From Tubulanus polymorphus (Eukaryota > Nemertea > Palaeonemertea > Tubulaniformes > Tubulanidae), in the NCBI RefSeq assembly GCF_964204645.1, contig NC_134031.1:7912501-7976500 (forward strand): DNA of 64,000 nucleotides, in the 5' to 3' direction. Position 1 is the first letter of the stretch; the number at the start of each line of letters is the position of its first letter. Shown piece by piece: positions 29,701-37,215 of the stretch. The translations under genes were made by a program, and so were the position numbers. The notes under the pieces were generated by a model, which was not told the DNA's origin, did no database searches, and was given only the letters and a program-made list of their open reading frames with translations.

Positions 29701-32700
29701 AGAATGGAGACCGGCAACCGGTCTAAAACATCTATTGTTTATCGCTACCGGTGAGGGCGCTGAACGAACTAGGGGTCCAGGGACACCATGCCCACTTGGA
29801 AAGGCTTTCAAATGCTCAACAATCTAACAAATTCAATATTCAACACCCCTGGTGACCATATACAAAAATCAATGACCTTGAAACTCATCACAATCATAGA
29901 ACATGACAGCAGCTACAATTTTGCAATTGAATGTGGTAACAATATATGCCTCGGTACCAATATAATATGGAAATACTAAGTTATTCTGCTATTCAACGCC
30001 CAACAACCCCCCGGTGACCATACAGAATAACTAATGACTTGAAACTCACCACAATTATAGACCATGTCATTAGCTACAACTTTCCAATTGATTGTGATAA
30101 CAAAATATGCATATGTACAAATATAATATCGAAATAGTAAGTTAACGTATTATTCAACACCCCCTGGTGGCCATATACAACTAGGGGTCCAGGGACACCA
30201 TGCCAAATTGGGAAGTGGTTTCAAATGCTCAACAATCTAACGATTTCAATATTCAACACCCTGGGTGACCATATACAAAAAACAATGACCTTGAAACTCA
30301 CCACAATCTTAGAATATGTCAGCAGCTATGATAACAAAATATGCTTCGTTACCAATTTAATAAGGAAATACTAAGTTATTCTACTATTCAACGCCCCCTG
30401 GTGACCATATGCAAAACCCAATGACCTTGAAACCCACCACAATCATAGAACATGTCATGAACTACAACTTTCCAATTGATTGTGGTAACAAAATATATAC
30501 AAAATATGCATAGGTACAAATATAATATAGAAATCCTTGAAATTCAAAATTACCCTCAAAAACTTCAAAAAAGTGTAAAAAGTGCTGATTTTGGCGAACA
30601 ACAATGGCTGCCAGTCGGCCATCTTGAATCTGAGAGGGCCAGTTTTTGGGCTGAAGATGTGTCTGGGGTAGATACATGTATAAACCAAATATCAAGACAT
30701 TACCTTGAAGCGTCTCCAAAACTTCCCAAAATAACTGGATTCCGTCTATGGACGGATGACGGACGAAAAGTGAACGCATTAGCCCGCTGGGACTACTGTC
30801 TGTCACACCTGCTCTCCGTGCGACGGTTTGGTCCGTAATCTCGTTAATAATTGGTTTATCTGCAAATATCATGCATCAATTTGTTCAGTAAGGAATTTGC
30901 ATTCAGAAATAAATCATGAACTGGCATAGCTTTGTTTGTGTTTTCATCTATCAGCGATGGTTTACCTAGCATACGCTCGCGTAATGCTGAAAAACGGCTT
31001 TTATGGCCTGTCACGTGGCGCCACCTACTGTATTTTGATATGCTAATGAGCAGGTGATGATGTCCCTGTAACGTTTCCTAGCATCCCTGGAGTGGATTTT
31101 TCAGCATTACGCGAGCGTATTCTGAGTAAACTATCGCTTATAAATGACTAGAAAGAATTTTTAAAAGAGGACGTTCGTTTGTGAAACGCATGTAGACCCA
31201 GACACCTCCCACATTGATTGGAAAATTTGAATACCAGCTATTCAAGTTTCATCCTACTGCGTAATTCAAAAATTATTCTTTGGGATTCAAAAATTGAGGA
31301 ATCAACCATAAATTCTGCCATAAGTTTTACATTTATTCAAAAAATTGAGTAGGAGGCCGGTGAAGGTTTTAACATTTTAAGTTAGTTCTCATGAGACTGG
31401 ATGCAAGTGGATTTATGGGTTGGACTAGTCCTACCCTTCAGAATTTGAATGTGCCCGCCAAAAAGTATTTGAATAGATTTTCTAAGCAAAAATAAATCCA
31501 AATGGCATAAAATACCCCTTTTGGTCCTATATATTCGGAGGGCCAAAGGAACCCCACCAATGTTTGCATTGCACTTAGATAACCATAAAATAAAAGTAGT
31601 CAGGAAGTATTAATGGCAAGAAAACTTGAGTAAAATATTTATTAAACACAGTTTATAACAGGATATGATCTGTAGTCAAATGTGTGTCTGCCAGATGTTT
31701 CTTCTAGGCTGTTTATATCCTAAAAATAAAAAAAAAACAAAAACAACAACAATAGATATTTCAATACATGTCCCCTGGACAAGAATTATTTGAGAGAGAG
31801 TCTATAAAACGTGAATACTTGATTGTACAATCTAATGGCATAGCAGTTGGCTCCAGTTGAAAAATCATTGGACAAAACAAAAAATCAAAAAAGTTTTGGC
31901 ACCAAAAAATCTAATTTGTTGCCAGGTTTGTTTACACATGTGCGCGATGCACGTGGTTATATTATTGTTTACATCTGACGTCATCGGCAGATCGCAAGCC
32001 CCGCCCCACGTGTCAATCAAATGGCTTAAAGGCCAATTGTTAAAAGAACCCTACTAAAAAACTATGCAGTGTAACAATCCGGGATTTTCGGTACAGAATC
32101 CGATGCCAAATACCTTTCTCTTAAAGGTTTTTTGGTGTAAATAGTGTAAATCGGATAAATAATAATTATGATATTCACTTCATAAAACTTGAAGTGGATT
32201 GCTTCTGATTCATGGCGGCTGTATTTAGTCACGTAGGTCAAACTGACAGCATGTGTGTGCGAGTCTAGCGGACCATTGCGTAATTTTAAATGCTGCAAAT
32301 GTCTCTAGATTGTCACAGGGCCTCTGTGCGCTCACAAGGAACTAAGTTAAGTCACCATATATGTTGACACTCACCTTTAAAGAGACTTCGTACGGTCCTC
32401 TAAAGTTAACATCCACGATACAACGATTTTAAAAATGGCACTTCTGTCGATCACTATACCCTCTACGTCATAAGCAACACGTGATGTGTGATGTAACATA
32501 AACGGCGTGAAGAGCATTTTTTCAAGAGGGCACAGCAAAAACTAACCAACTATTTTTAACCAAATTCAATCCCAACTTGAAGACACCATTTCTGATGCGG
32601 AATTTGAGGAAATCTCTAACTAACTGGCTTTAAAACGACCTTAAACGTCTGTCAAACAAATCGGAAGTGCGTCATCAACCGGCAAACCGATCACATAAGG

Positions 32701-35082
32701 ACTTTCGTCTAACGAACGTCCTAAAAATTGTTGTTTATTTCTGAATGCAAATTCCTCACTGAACAAATCGATGCGTAATAAAGGTAGATACACCAATTAT
32801 TAACTAAGTGGCTATTCTTACGTTGCCCTTAAGAATTAACTTCTGGCTATATTTACGTCCGTTCCTACGGAACTACGATCTGTACGCTAATAACTGACGC
32901 GCATGCGTACAGAGGTGCGCGACTTAGAAAATTCAAGGAAAGTGTGGAGAATAGAGTTAGAGAAAAAAAGAGCGGATCGAGCGAGACTTCAACCCGGGCC
33001 AGTAAGTTATTAGCGCAGCATCATACCACTAGACCACTGAGAGTCAGCCGAATGTTTTAACTATAGCCTCAACTTACCCTAGTCTGAATACCAGTCGTTG
33101 TTCCGTACAACGTCTGACGCTAAAGTATCATATAGAGGTTAACTCCTGTTAATTGCAATGCAACAACTGATTTTAGTGTCAAATCAAACCTTTGTACTTA
33201 AATAAATAAATTAGTTACCTTGTTGACTTTGAAAACGTGTTTAATAATAATATTTTTGATGATTTAAATCGCGAACCGGAGAATTTATTGATTTGATTTG
33301 ATTGCCACTATCGGGATTTCCAATACAGACTAAATTAATAAAATTTGAAAATTCAATATATCTCTCTAAAATTACTCTAAATATTATTTTTTGTTGATAA
33401 AACGCATAAATTTTGGTCAATTTTAACCTTAATAATTTGAAACAAGAATAAAATCTGCATTGGCACCAAGTTTAAGTTCGTTTACTGTTTTTTGAGGCGA
33501 CTAGTCAAAAGCTTTGAGCTACTACGATCGTCAAAAGCTACTTAGGATTACAAATTTATGCACAAACAATAGTTAACTTCCATCTGATTACAGAACAGTC
33601 AGTTAGAGGTAAGTTGATGGTGTTTTAAGGGGTGAAATAGACGCTCAAAGCCTCGTCCCTCAAAATGAGGGACGAAAATTAATCTTATATGAGCACTTTC
33701 GCCCTACTGTCTGTCACACCTGCTCTCCGTGCGACGTTTTTGTCCGTAATTTCGTTAATAATCGGTTTATCTACCTTTATTACGCATCAATTTGTTCAGT
33801 GAGGAATTTGCATTCAGAAATAAACAACAATTTTCACTTAAGTTGTTTTTGTTTTCATTTATGAGCGATAGTTTACTCAGCATACGCTTGCGTAATGCTG
33901 AAAAATCTGCTCCGCGGACGCTCGGAAACGTTATAGTGACGTCATCACCTGCTCATTAGCATATCAAAATGCAGTAGGTGGCGCCACGTGACGGGCCATA
34001 AAAGCCGTTTTTCAGCATGCTAGGTAAACTATCGCTGGAAGAAGAAAACACAAACAAATTTCTGCTAGATCATGATTTATTTCTGAATGCAAATTCCTTA
34101 CTGAACAAATTGATGCATAATATTTACAGATCAACGATTATTAACGAAATTGCGGACCAAAACGTCGCACGAAGAGCATGTGTGACAGACAGTAGACGTT
34201 GTTTCAGGAACAACGGCTAGGTACTAATGTCTATTTATTAATTGATGAGACCTGTTTTTCTGGGATATTTTGCTTACTTTTTGGGGTACATACCTCATTT
34301 ATGTCTTAACAGAATGCCAAAAATCGCGGACAACAACTGAATATCCGATATATTTCCAGTTCTGTACCAATTAGATGGATTGGCAAAAAGACTCCTTAAG
34401 TCCAGTTGAATGAGAGAGAAAATCCTCCATTTTGTCAAATTTCTTGAATTTTTACATTGTCACCATGCCTACGAAATGAAGTTATTTTTCTTGTGGGGTC
34501 TCAACAACTAAATCAGGGTGGCGTAGGCATGGTAACAATGTTCAAATCCAAGAAATTTGACAAAATGGAGGATTTTCTCTCTCATTCAACTGGACTTAAG
34601 GAGTCTTTTTGCCAAGCCATCTAATTGGTACAGAACTGGAAATATATCGGATATTCAGTTGTTGTCCGCGATTTTTGGCATTCTGTTAAGACATAAATGA
34701 GGTATGTACCCCAAAAAGTAAGCAAAATATCCCAGAAAAACAGGTCTCATCCATTAATAAATAGACATTAGACTAAACTTACCCTAACCCTATCCCTTCC
34801 TGGACGTAAATATAGCCGGAAGTTAATTCTTACGGGCGACGTAAAAATAGCCACTTTTTGAATTAGCCTATTAACGAAATTACTGACCAAAACGTCCCAA
34901 GTGAGCTAAAAAGGCCAAGAAGAAAAATGAAGAACATATCAACCCGATCACACACAGCAGGGCCAGTTAATTTTTCCCCCGAACCTGGTTGTACACACCC
35001 TTTCTTCGGCGTTTGGACTTAATAATCTTTTACCTGAAACAACCATAGCTTCATTTGGACCACAAGTCTGAAAGAACGCCAT
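8583..35082 (-). CDS. FLOT1: Flotillin-1 gene (exons 1-11 recognised; last short exon not found)
   Basis: Flotillin-1 is a membrane-microdomain scaffold with an N-terminal SPFH/PHB domain and a C-terminal coiled-coil flotillin domain; it oligomerises with flotillin-2 on plasma membrane and endosomes. Coding exons on the minus strand: 35,082-35,034; 28,076-28,001; one of 27,183-27,093, 24,027-23,937 or 22,229-22,139; 19,457-19,314; 17,690-17,571; 16,491-16,396; 16,011-15,859; 15,044-14,863; 14,666-14,621; 14,530-14,393; 8,747-8,583. Every junction is GT-AG with matching phase, giving 420 codons against 427 in human, so only about 5-10 residues are missing. Landmarks are [73 protein letters not shown], the EA-rich coiled coil and [17 protein letters not shown]. 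The palmitoylated Cys34 of mammalian FLOT1 is Gly here (RVFVLPG). Introns hold at least ten repeat elements. Confidence 0.95.
9772..12370. mobile_element. Foldback element with about 430-bp inverted arms
   Basis: Left arm 9,772-10,195 and right arm about 11,938-12,370 are inverted copies of each other. Shared phrases include AGTTTCAACAATGCTATC, CAATATAACTTCATTTTCGC, GTCGCCATGGTGACGGGATG, CCTTGTAGAATTGCTTTAAC (complement) and the arm end TTTAAGACCCTCTAAA. Each arm has its own small indels. A separate element (10,880-11,835) sits in the middle. No transposase is visible. It lies in the intron between flotillin exons 10 and 11. Confidence 0.75.
10880..11835. mobile_element. hAT-type non-autonomous element, GTGCCCC-rich
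   Basis: It starts CAGGGGCGGATCCAGG and ends CTGGATCCGCCCCTG, a perfect 15-bp terminal inverted repeat. Inside, the phrase (A)GTGCCCCT recurs many times, and the right end has GACCGTATTGG-CAATACGGCTAATACGGTC. The 8-bp flanks (ATCTAAAT and CAAATGAT) do not match convincingly. The ORFs on both strands inside it are not genes. A sister copy lies at 60,550-61,227 and a remnant near 20,290-20,520. Confidence 0.8.
14393..14530 (-). CDS. FLOT1: Flotillin-1 exon 10
   Basis: 138 nt, phase 0, encoding [20 protein letters not shown] through [11 protein letters not shown], the hallmark EA-repeat block of flotillins. The donor is GTAGAC. Confidence 0.94.
14621..14666 (-). CDS. FLOT1: Flotillin-1 exon 9 (46-nt mini-exon)
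   Basis: Its first base completes the Lys codon of exon 8. It then encodes [15 protein letters not shown], before GTATTA. It is recognisable only from phase and from the family's EA-rich segment at this point. Confidence 0.88.
14863..15044 (-). CDS. FLOT1: Flotillin-1 exon 8
   Basis: 182 nt, phase 0 to 2, encoding [14 protein letters not shown] through [11 protein letters not shown] plus two bases of Lys. The donor is GTGAGT. It is highly charged coiled coil. Confidence 0.93.
15700..15850 (-). mobile_element. tRNA-derived SINE-like segment
   Basis: On the minus strand, GTGCAGTGGTCTAGAG resembles a tRNA box A, and TTTGTTTGAATCCTGGCAC, about 60 bases downstream, resembles box B and the acceptor side. 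It is not a foldable intact tRNA. It lies in flotillin intron 7. Confidence 0.45.
15859..16011 (-). CDS. FLOT1: Flotillin-1 exon 7
   Basis: 153 nt, phase 0, encoding [20 protein letters not shown], then a coiled coil ending [10 protein letters not shown]. The donor is GTGCGT. Confidence 0.93.
16396..16491 (-). CDS. FLOT1: Flotillin-1 exon 6
   Basis: 96 nt, phase 0, encoding [17 protein letters not shown] through [11 protein letters not shown], the start of the coiled-coil flotillin domain. The donor is GTAAGT. Confidence 0.93.
16955..17364. mobile_element. Short inverted-repeat element (MITE)
   Basis: It begins AGGGTTTCCAGCGGT and ends ACCGCTGGAAACCCT, perfect 15-bp terminal inverted repeats about 410 bp apart, with AAGGACTTTT repeats inside. 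A clear target duplication is not visible. It lies in flotillin intron 5. Confidence 0.7.
17571..17690 (-). CDS. FLOT1: Flotillin-1 exon 5
   Basis: 120 nt, phase 0, encoding [20 protein letters not shown] through [13 protein letters not shown], the end of the SPFH domain. The donor is GTAAGC. Confidence 0.93.
17825..17992. mobile_element. Short pogo-like inverted-repeat element, tentative
   Basis: The ends TACAGTAGACCTAAC and GATTCACTGTA have TA-CAGT type termini, with inward symmetry around GATCCGGATTAAA and GATCATTCGG. The repeat is degenerate. Confidence 0.3.
18062..18881 (-). mobile_element. Penelope-like retroelement remnant, head-to-head, with 12-bp target duplication
   Basis: The identical 12-mer ATGGAGTGTAAT flanks the insert at 18,062-18,073 and 18,870-18,881. 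The minus-strand half (to about 18,559) carries the element's C-terminal GIY-YIG coding end and 3' UTR. The plus-strand half (about 18,557-18,869) is an inverted, shorter copy of the same 3' end. Both tails contain a hammerhead-like core, CTGACGA, stem GATCTC/GAGATC, GAAAC (18,151-18,190 minus; 18,711-18,754 plus). Hammerhead motifs and inverted partial copies are known for Penelope-like elements. It lies in flotillin intron 4. Confidence 0.85.
18302..18559 (-). pseudogene. GIY-YIG endonuclease C-terminal fragment of the Penelope-like element
   Basis: 85 uninterrupted codons to a TAA, reading [20 protein letters not shown], then [17 protein letters not shown] and [16 protein letters not shown]. 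The G-TGR...R..EHK...A.H....GH pattern is typical of the URI/GIY-YIG domain at the C-terminus of Penelope-like reverse transcriptases. The reverse transcriptase is absent: the element is 5'-truncated at the inversion point, so this is a dead fragment. Confidence 0.8.
19314..19457 (-). CDS. FLOT1: Flotillin-1 exon 4
   Basis: 144 nt, phase 0 to phase 0, encoding [15 protein letters not shown] ... [17 protein letters not shown] in the SPFH domain. The donor is GAG/GTCAGT and the acceptor TTTTTTTGAAG. Confidence 0.93.
20290..20525. repeat. Remnant of the GTGCCCC-type hAT-like family
   Basis: It has AAAAGTGCCCTTC, AAAGTGCCCCTTTTT and AAAGTGCC phrases like the interior of the elements at 10,880 and 60,550, without recognisable ends. 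It lies in the intron before flotillin exon 4. Confidence 0.45.
22139..22229 (-). CDS. FLOT1: Flotillin-1 alternative exon 3, third copy (3c)
   Basis: A 91-nt exon with acceptor TTCAG and donor CAG/GTAAGA, in the same phases as 3a and 3b. It encodes [17 protein letters not shown] ... [13 protein letters not shown]. It uniquely introduces a cysteine before GVP. The plus-strand ORF over this exon is a shadow. Confidence 0.9.
22498..22886. mobile_element. Inverted-repeat element, tentative MITE
   Basis: The left end GCTGAATTCACACTAG and right end CTAGTGTGAACGCGGCTA are inverted near-matches. Inside, TAGTGTGAATGCAGATTTGGCGCTTA is inverted against AAGCGCCAAATCTAGTGTGAACGC. It sits between alternative exons 3b and 3c. 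Confidence 0.45.
23515..23630 (-). mobile_element. tRNA-like (SINE-type) segment, tentative
   Basis: On the minus strand, TAGCACTCTGGCAAGTGTGCC is followed by AAGTTTGAATCCCTGCC, which resembles a T-arm. A related phrase (GAGTCTCGATGCCACC...) occurs near 3,915-3,965. No intact tRNA fold was found. Confidence 0.3.
23937..24027 (-). CDS. FLOT1: Flotillin-1 alternative exon 3, second copy (3b)
   Basis: A 91-nt exon with acceptor TGTAG and donor CAG/GTAAAA, in the same phases as 3a. It encodes [17 protein letters not shown] ... [11 protein letters not shown]. The core SLNTMTL, VYT, GVP and GIAQ positions are kept and the variable positions differ from 3a, so it looks like a functional paralogous cassette, not a decayed copy. 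Confidence 0.9.
24721..25913. repeat. Composite repeat A (CTAGGGGTCCAGGG ... CCCAAGTGGGCTAA)
   Basis: It begins CTAGGGGTCCAGGGACACCA and ends AAGTCCCAAGTGGGCTAA. The interior repeats a unit of roughly 140-160 bp containing CCCCTGGTGACCATAT, ACCACAATCATAGA and GTGGTAACAAAATATGC, then a GGATGGATGGACGGATGACG stretch and AGCCCGCTGGG. It lies between alternative exons 3a and 3b. Overlapping ORFs on both strands are chance. Confidence 0.75.
27093..27183 (-). CDS. FLOT1: Flotillin-1 alternative exon 3, first copy in transcript order (3a)
   Basis: A 91-nt exon with acceptor TTTCCAG and donor CAG/GTAACC. It encodes 30 residues beginning [17 protein letters not shown] and ending [11 protein letters not shown], the closest of the three to typical flotillin-1. 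It begins with one base completing the Arg codon of exon 2 and ends in phase 0. It has no stop and intact splice sites. Confidence 0.9.
28001..28076 (-). CDS. FLOT1: Flotillin-1 exon 2 (start of SPFH domain)
   Basis: This 76-nt exon lies between TTTTAG and GTAAGAA. Read in the frame set by exon 1 it gives [19 protein letters not shown] followed by IQSLQ and two bases of Arg, exactly the flotillin segment before ISLNT. It is too short to stand out as an ORF; phase and family match identify it. Confidence 0.92.
28459..29248. mobile_element. hAT-like foldback element, 790 bp, perfect 8-bp target duplication
   Basis: It starts CACAGGGGTTTGGCGATGGG and ends with its reverse complement. The inverted arms extend about 290 bp each (28,459 to about 28,735 and 28,970 to 29,248) and include TTGTTGATAATCTCGCGAGA. 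The flanking 8-mer CATCATAG is identical at 28,451-28,458 and 29,249-29,256. It carries no coding capacity and lies in flotillin intron 1. A 130-bp mini-version is at 57,317-57,446. Confidence 0.9.
29769..30797. repeat. Composite repeat B, same family as A, interrupted
   Basis: Two tandem starts (CTAGGGGTCCAGGG at 29,769 and 30,181) are followed by the same internal units as repeat A, through GGACGGATGACGGACG and AGCCCGCTGGGA. The expected end, TCCCAAGTGAGCTAAAAA, appears only at about 34,891-34,910, so a 4.1-kb block of foldback elements lies inside this copy. Confidence 0.7.
32970..33055 (-). mobile_element. tRNA-derived SINE fragment
   Basis: On the minus strand, CTCAGTGGTCTAGTGGTATG (box A-like) is followed by GCCCGGGTTGAAGTCTCG (box B-like), with tRNA-like spacing. 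It lies inside the foldback nest of flotillin intron 1. Confidence 0.5.
33706..34198. mobile_element. Foldback element of the ACTGTCTGTCACACC family
   Basis: It begins ACTGTCTGTCACACCTGCTC and ends TGTGTGACAGACAGT. The arms contain TTTGTTCAGTGAGGAATTTG and its inverse, and GGTAAACTATCGCT inverted near the centre. The first copy of this family starts at 30,797. Confidence 0.75.
34225..34790. mobile_element. Near-perfect palindromic element, 566 bp
   Basis: Arms of about 240 bp (CTAATGTCTATTTATTAAT ... and its inverse ending AATAAATAGACATTAG) are almost identical. Shared phrases include TTTTTGGGGTACATACCTCA, CCAATTAGATGGATTGGC and AAAATGGAGGATTTTCTCTC. The central loop is about 90 bp. Such high arm identity suggests a recent origin. 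Confidence 0.85.
35034..35082 (-). CDS. FLOT1: Flotillin-1 exon 1 with start codon
   Basis: It encodes [17 protein letters not shown] up to phase 1, before the donor GTAAAAG. The ATG sits in CACCATGG, an ideal Kozak context, and matches the family N-terminus. The reading frame stays open upstream but contains no earlier ATG. Intron 1 is about 7 kb and carries the densest repeat nest in the window. Confidence 0.93.
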
Positions 35083-36950
35083 GGTGCTGTCAGAAATAAT
35101 CGAAACGATAAACCGAATCACCAGCAACAAATTTTGACAAGTGAAGAGGAAGGACGCTGAAGTTGACGGGAAAGGGCGGCTCCGAGATCATGCAACTCGA
35201 TAAGTAACTTCCACACAGCATTACTCGCTTCCCTGTGTAGGCTATACTTCAGTAGTTCGCGTTGAAGCCACCTTTTGGAAGCTACTCATCAACTGGGATG
35301 GGCTCTGTGTGTGTCCTGTCGCCTGGTCAATGTGCGAAGTGAAGGGCTAATCCGTGCCCTTGGGTGAGAACCACCAGCAGGTGCATTTCAGGCTTGTCGA
35401 TGCAAAATTTAGCTATCCTTGGTTGTCCTTTTCCTTCCGACGCTCACTCATGCGTTTTTAGATTATGGCCGCATATTACCAGAGATTTTGTCAAAATTTT
35501 GCCGCTATATCGCTTGTCCTCTCACTGACTTACTTAAGAAAGATTTAAAAGATTTACAAAGATTTAAACTTGGAGGTAAGGTATCCTTTCGATCTAAGTA
35601 GCAGCAATTTCCATTGCTTTCATCGACATCATTCGAGTTGAACGATAAATGACCTTGCTCTCTTATAATATAAGCTTAGATGTAGAAAAACTGCATGATA
35701 ACCGAGATGAAAATTTGACCAGAATTCCAGTCATTAACGCTAACAAATGTCTCATATTCACTGTAACACTATATGTCAAATACGTAGGCATCATAACATC
35801 ATACTCGGATATCTCTCAAGTTGGATACGTACGTTTTTCGGTCCTCAATGATCCGACTTGAGCGAAGTCTACTGTAATGTCAGATAAAAAGGATGTACTT
35901 GATTCTCTGAAAACCTGTTTAGCGTCATCGATATATTTTTTACTTATTCAATCATTCCAATGTGAATCTCCCATTTACGGACTATTTTAGGAAGTTTCAT
36001 GGCAATTCTTGAAAATATCTGCATGCATCGTCCATCGTCGCTCTGACTGCGCCCGAATTTACTTGCATCAGGGAAAATAAATTGAGATCCGACGCAAGCG
36101 AGATACTATCTGACATGTCCGTGTTTGACAGCAACGTAGGTAGAAACCGTTTAGGAAGCAAACCACTACAAGCATTGTACGTATGAAAATTGTCGTCAAA
36201 CAGTTATAGGAAATTTCTTTTGTATATATGTAGGCTCACTTTCTCTTTCTCTGTAGGCTCTTGCAATCAAACTCAATCGATAACAATGGAACTTGGTATT
36301 GAATTGTATTACCAATTACGACGTGATCGTTATCATGCATGTCTCAAACTATTTTCAAGGGTTTTGAATAAAGTTTTACCCAGAGTTAAAGGTTTTGGGA
36401 TAGATATCTTATAACCATGGATTAAGCTACTATCCTCGGCAGACAATGGATCTTAGAATTTCACAGTGTCTTTCCTTTATACATACAAAGAATGTGTTGC
36501 AATGTTATTCTATGACGACATATCCTTACTGCAGGCGATGAGTTTTAGATGATTTTTTTTTTTCGATGGTACACTGAAATGCATATCATAGCTCCAGAGA
36601 AAAAGAAATAACATGCTTCATATCGGATAGAATGTTCTTTTCGAAAGAGTAAAGAATTTGAACTAACAAACATAATCGTATCGAACTCTAAGATGTTCGT
36701 AGTTCCGTTGTTGAATATGATATAAGATGATGCCTGAAATAGAAAAAAAAATCATTCATTCAATTTTCTACACGAAGCGATATTAGTTCTACTGACCAGA
36801 ATAATAATGATATAAAGATTGTGCTTTGCGGTATCATCAAAATATAAGATATAACGAAACACGTCTATAATGAAAAAAGTGGTTACACCGAGGTTTAAAT
36901 GCATTCATGAAAAATGCAAAAATGTGTATGCATTTACCATTGGTACCTAG
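35083..36950. other. Intergenic: flotillin 5' flank and the region downstream of the VWD gene
   Basis: It holds the flotillin 5' UTR and promoter (within a few hundred bases above 35,082; no clear TATA box seen) and AT-rich sequence with no convincing exon. Short plus-strand ORFs near 35,419, 35,649 and 36,190 have no domain or splice support. Confidence 0.4.
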
Positions 36951-36954
36951 TGTT

Positions 36955-37215
36955 TTAAACTAGGTGTGCGTTCAGACTGTATTTGCGGACCTTATATCTT
37001 TTCATCTCAACGACGAGCTCTGATCCCACATCAGGTATGTTTTTTTCCAAGTAAACGAAGGCATATCTCGATATACCATCACTACCAGCACGAGATGTAT
37101 CCTTGAACGTTTCGTAGGAAAGTGGTAAGTTGACGTCATTGAGATTTTGGTCTCCAAAAAAACCGAGAATATCGCCTTCTTGGACCCTGATACGTTGATC
37201 TTGTGGAATTTTTAC
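36955..37215 (-). CDS. VWD gene last exon: second half of unrecognised C-terminal domain
   Basis: Starts at the acceptor ATATTCAG and encodes VKIPQDQRIRVQEGDILGFF through SRYAFVYLEKNIPDVGSEL and ends AHLV before TAA at 36,957-36,955. QRI.VQ.GD.LGFF suggests a domain seen in other secreted proteins. No membrane segment or GPI signal is present. Confidence 0.8.
   Translation of the reverse strand, partial: VKIPQDQRIRVQEGDILGFFGDQNLNDVNLPLSYETFKDTSRAGSDGISRYAFVYLEKNIPDVGSELVVEMKRYKVRKYSLNAHLV

Larger units (their letters stand above)
30797..34891. mobile_element. Nest of foldback elements inside repeat B
   Basis: The outer left end, ACTGTCTGTCACACCTGCTC with CGTAATCTCGTTAATAATTGG, and an inverted right piece near 34,870-34,891 bound the block. 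Inside are a first foldback (about 30,797-32,790, arms sharing TTTGTTCAGTAAGGAATTTG and ATGCAAATTCC phrases), an inverted pair at about 32,805-32,865 and 34,800-34,862 (AGTGGCTATTCTTACG / CGTAAAAATAGCCACTT), and the palindromes listed separately. I see no genes. Confidence 0.6.

Noticed and set aside
24721-30797. CRISPR-like regular repeats
   Set aside because: Units are long (about 140-160 bp), diverged and not separated by unique spacers; this is composite transposon-type repeat in animal DNA.
30462-30872. Overlapping ORFs on both strands
   Set aside because: They lie across the end of composite repeat B and the start of a foldback element; the same sequence in repeat A is not conserved as protein.
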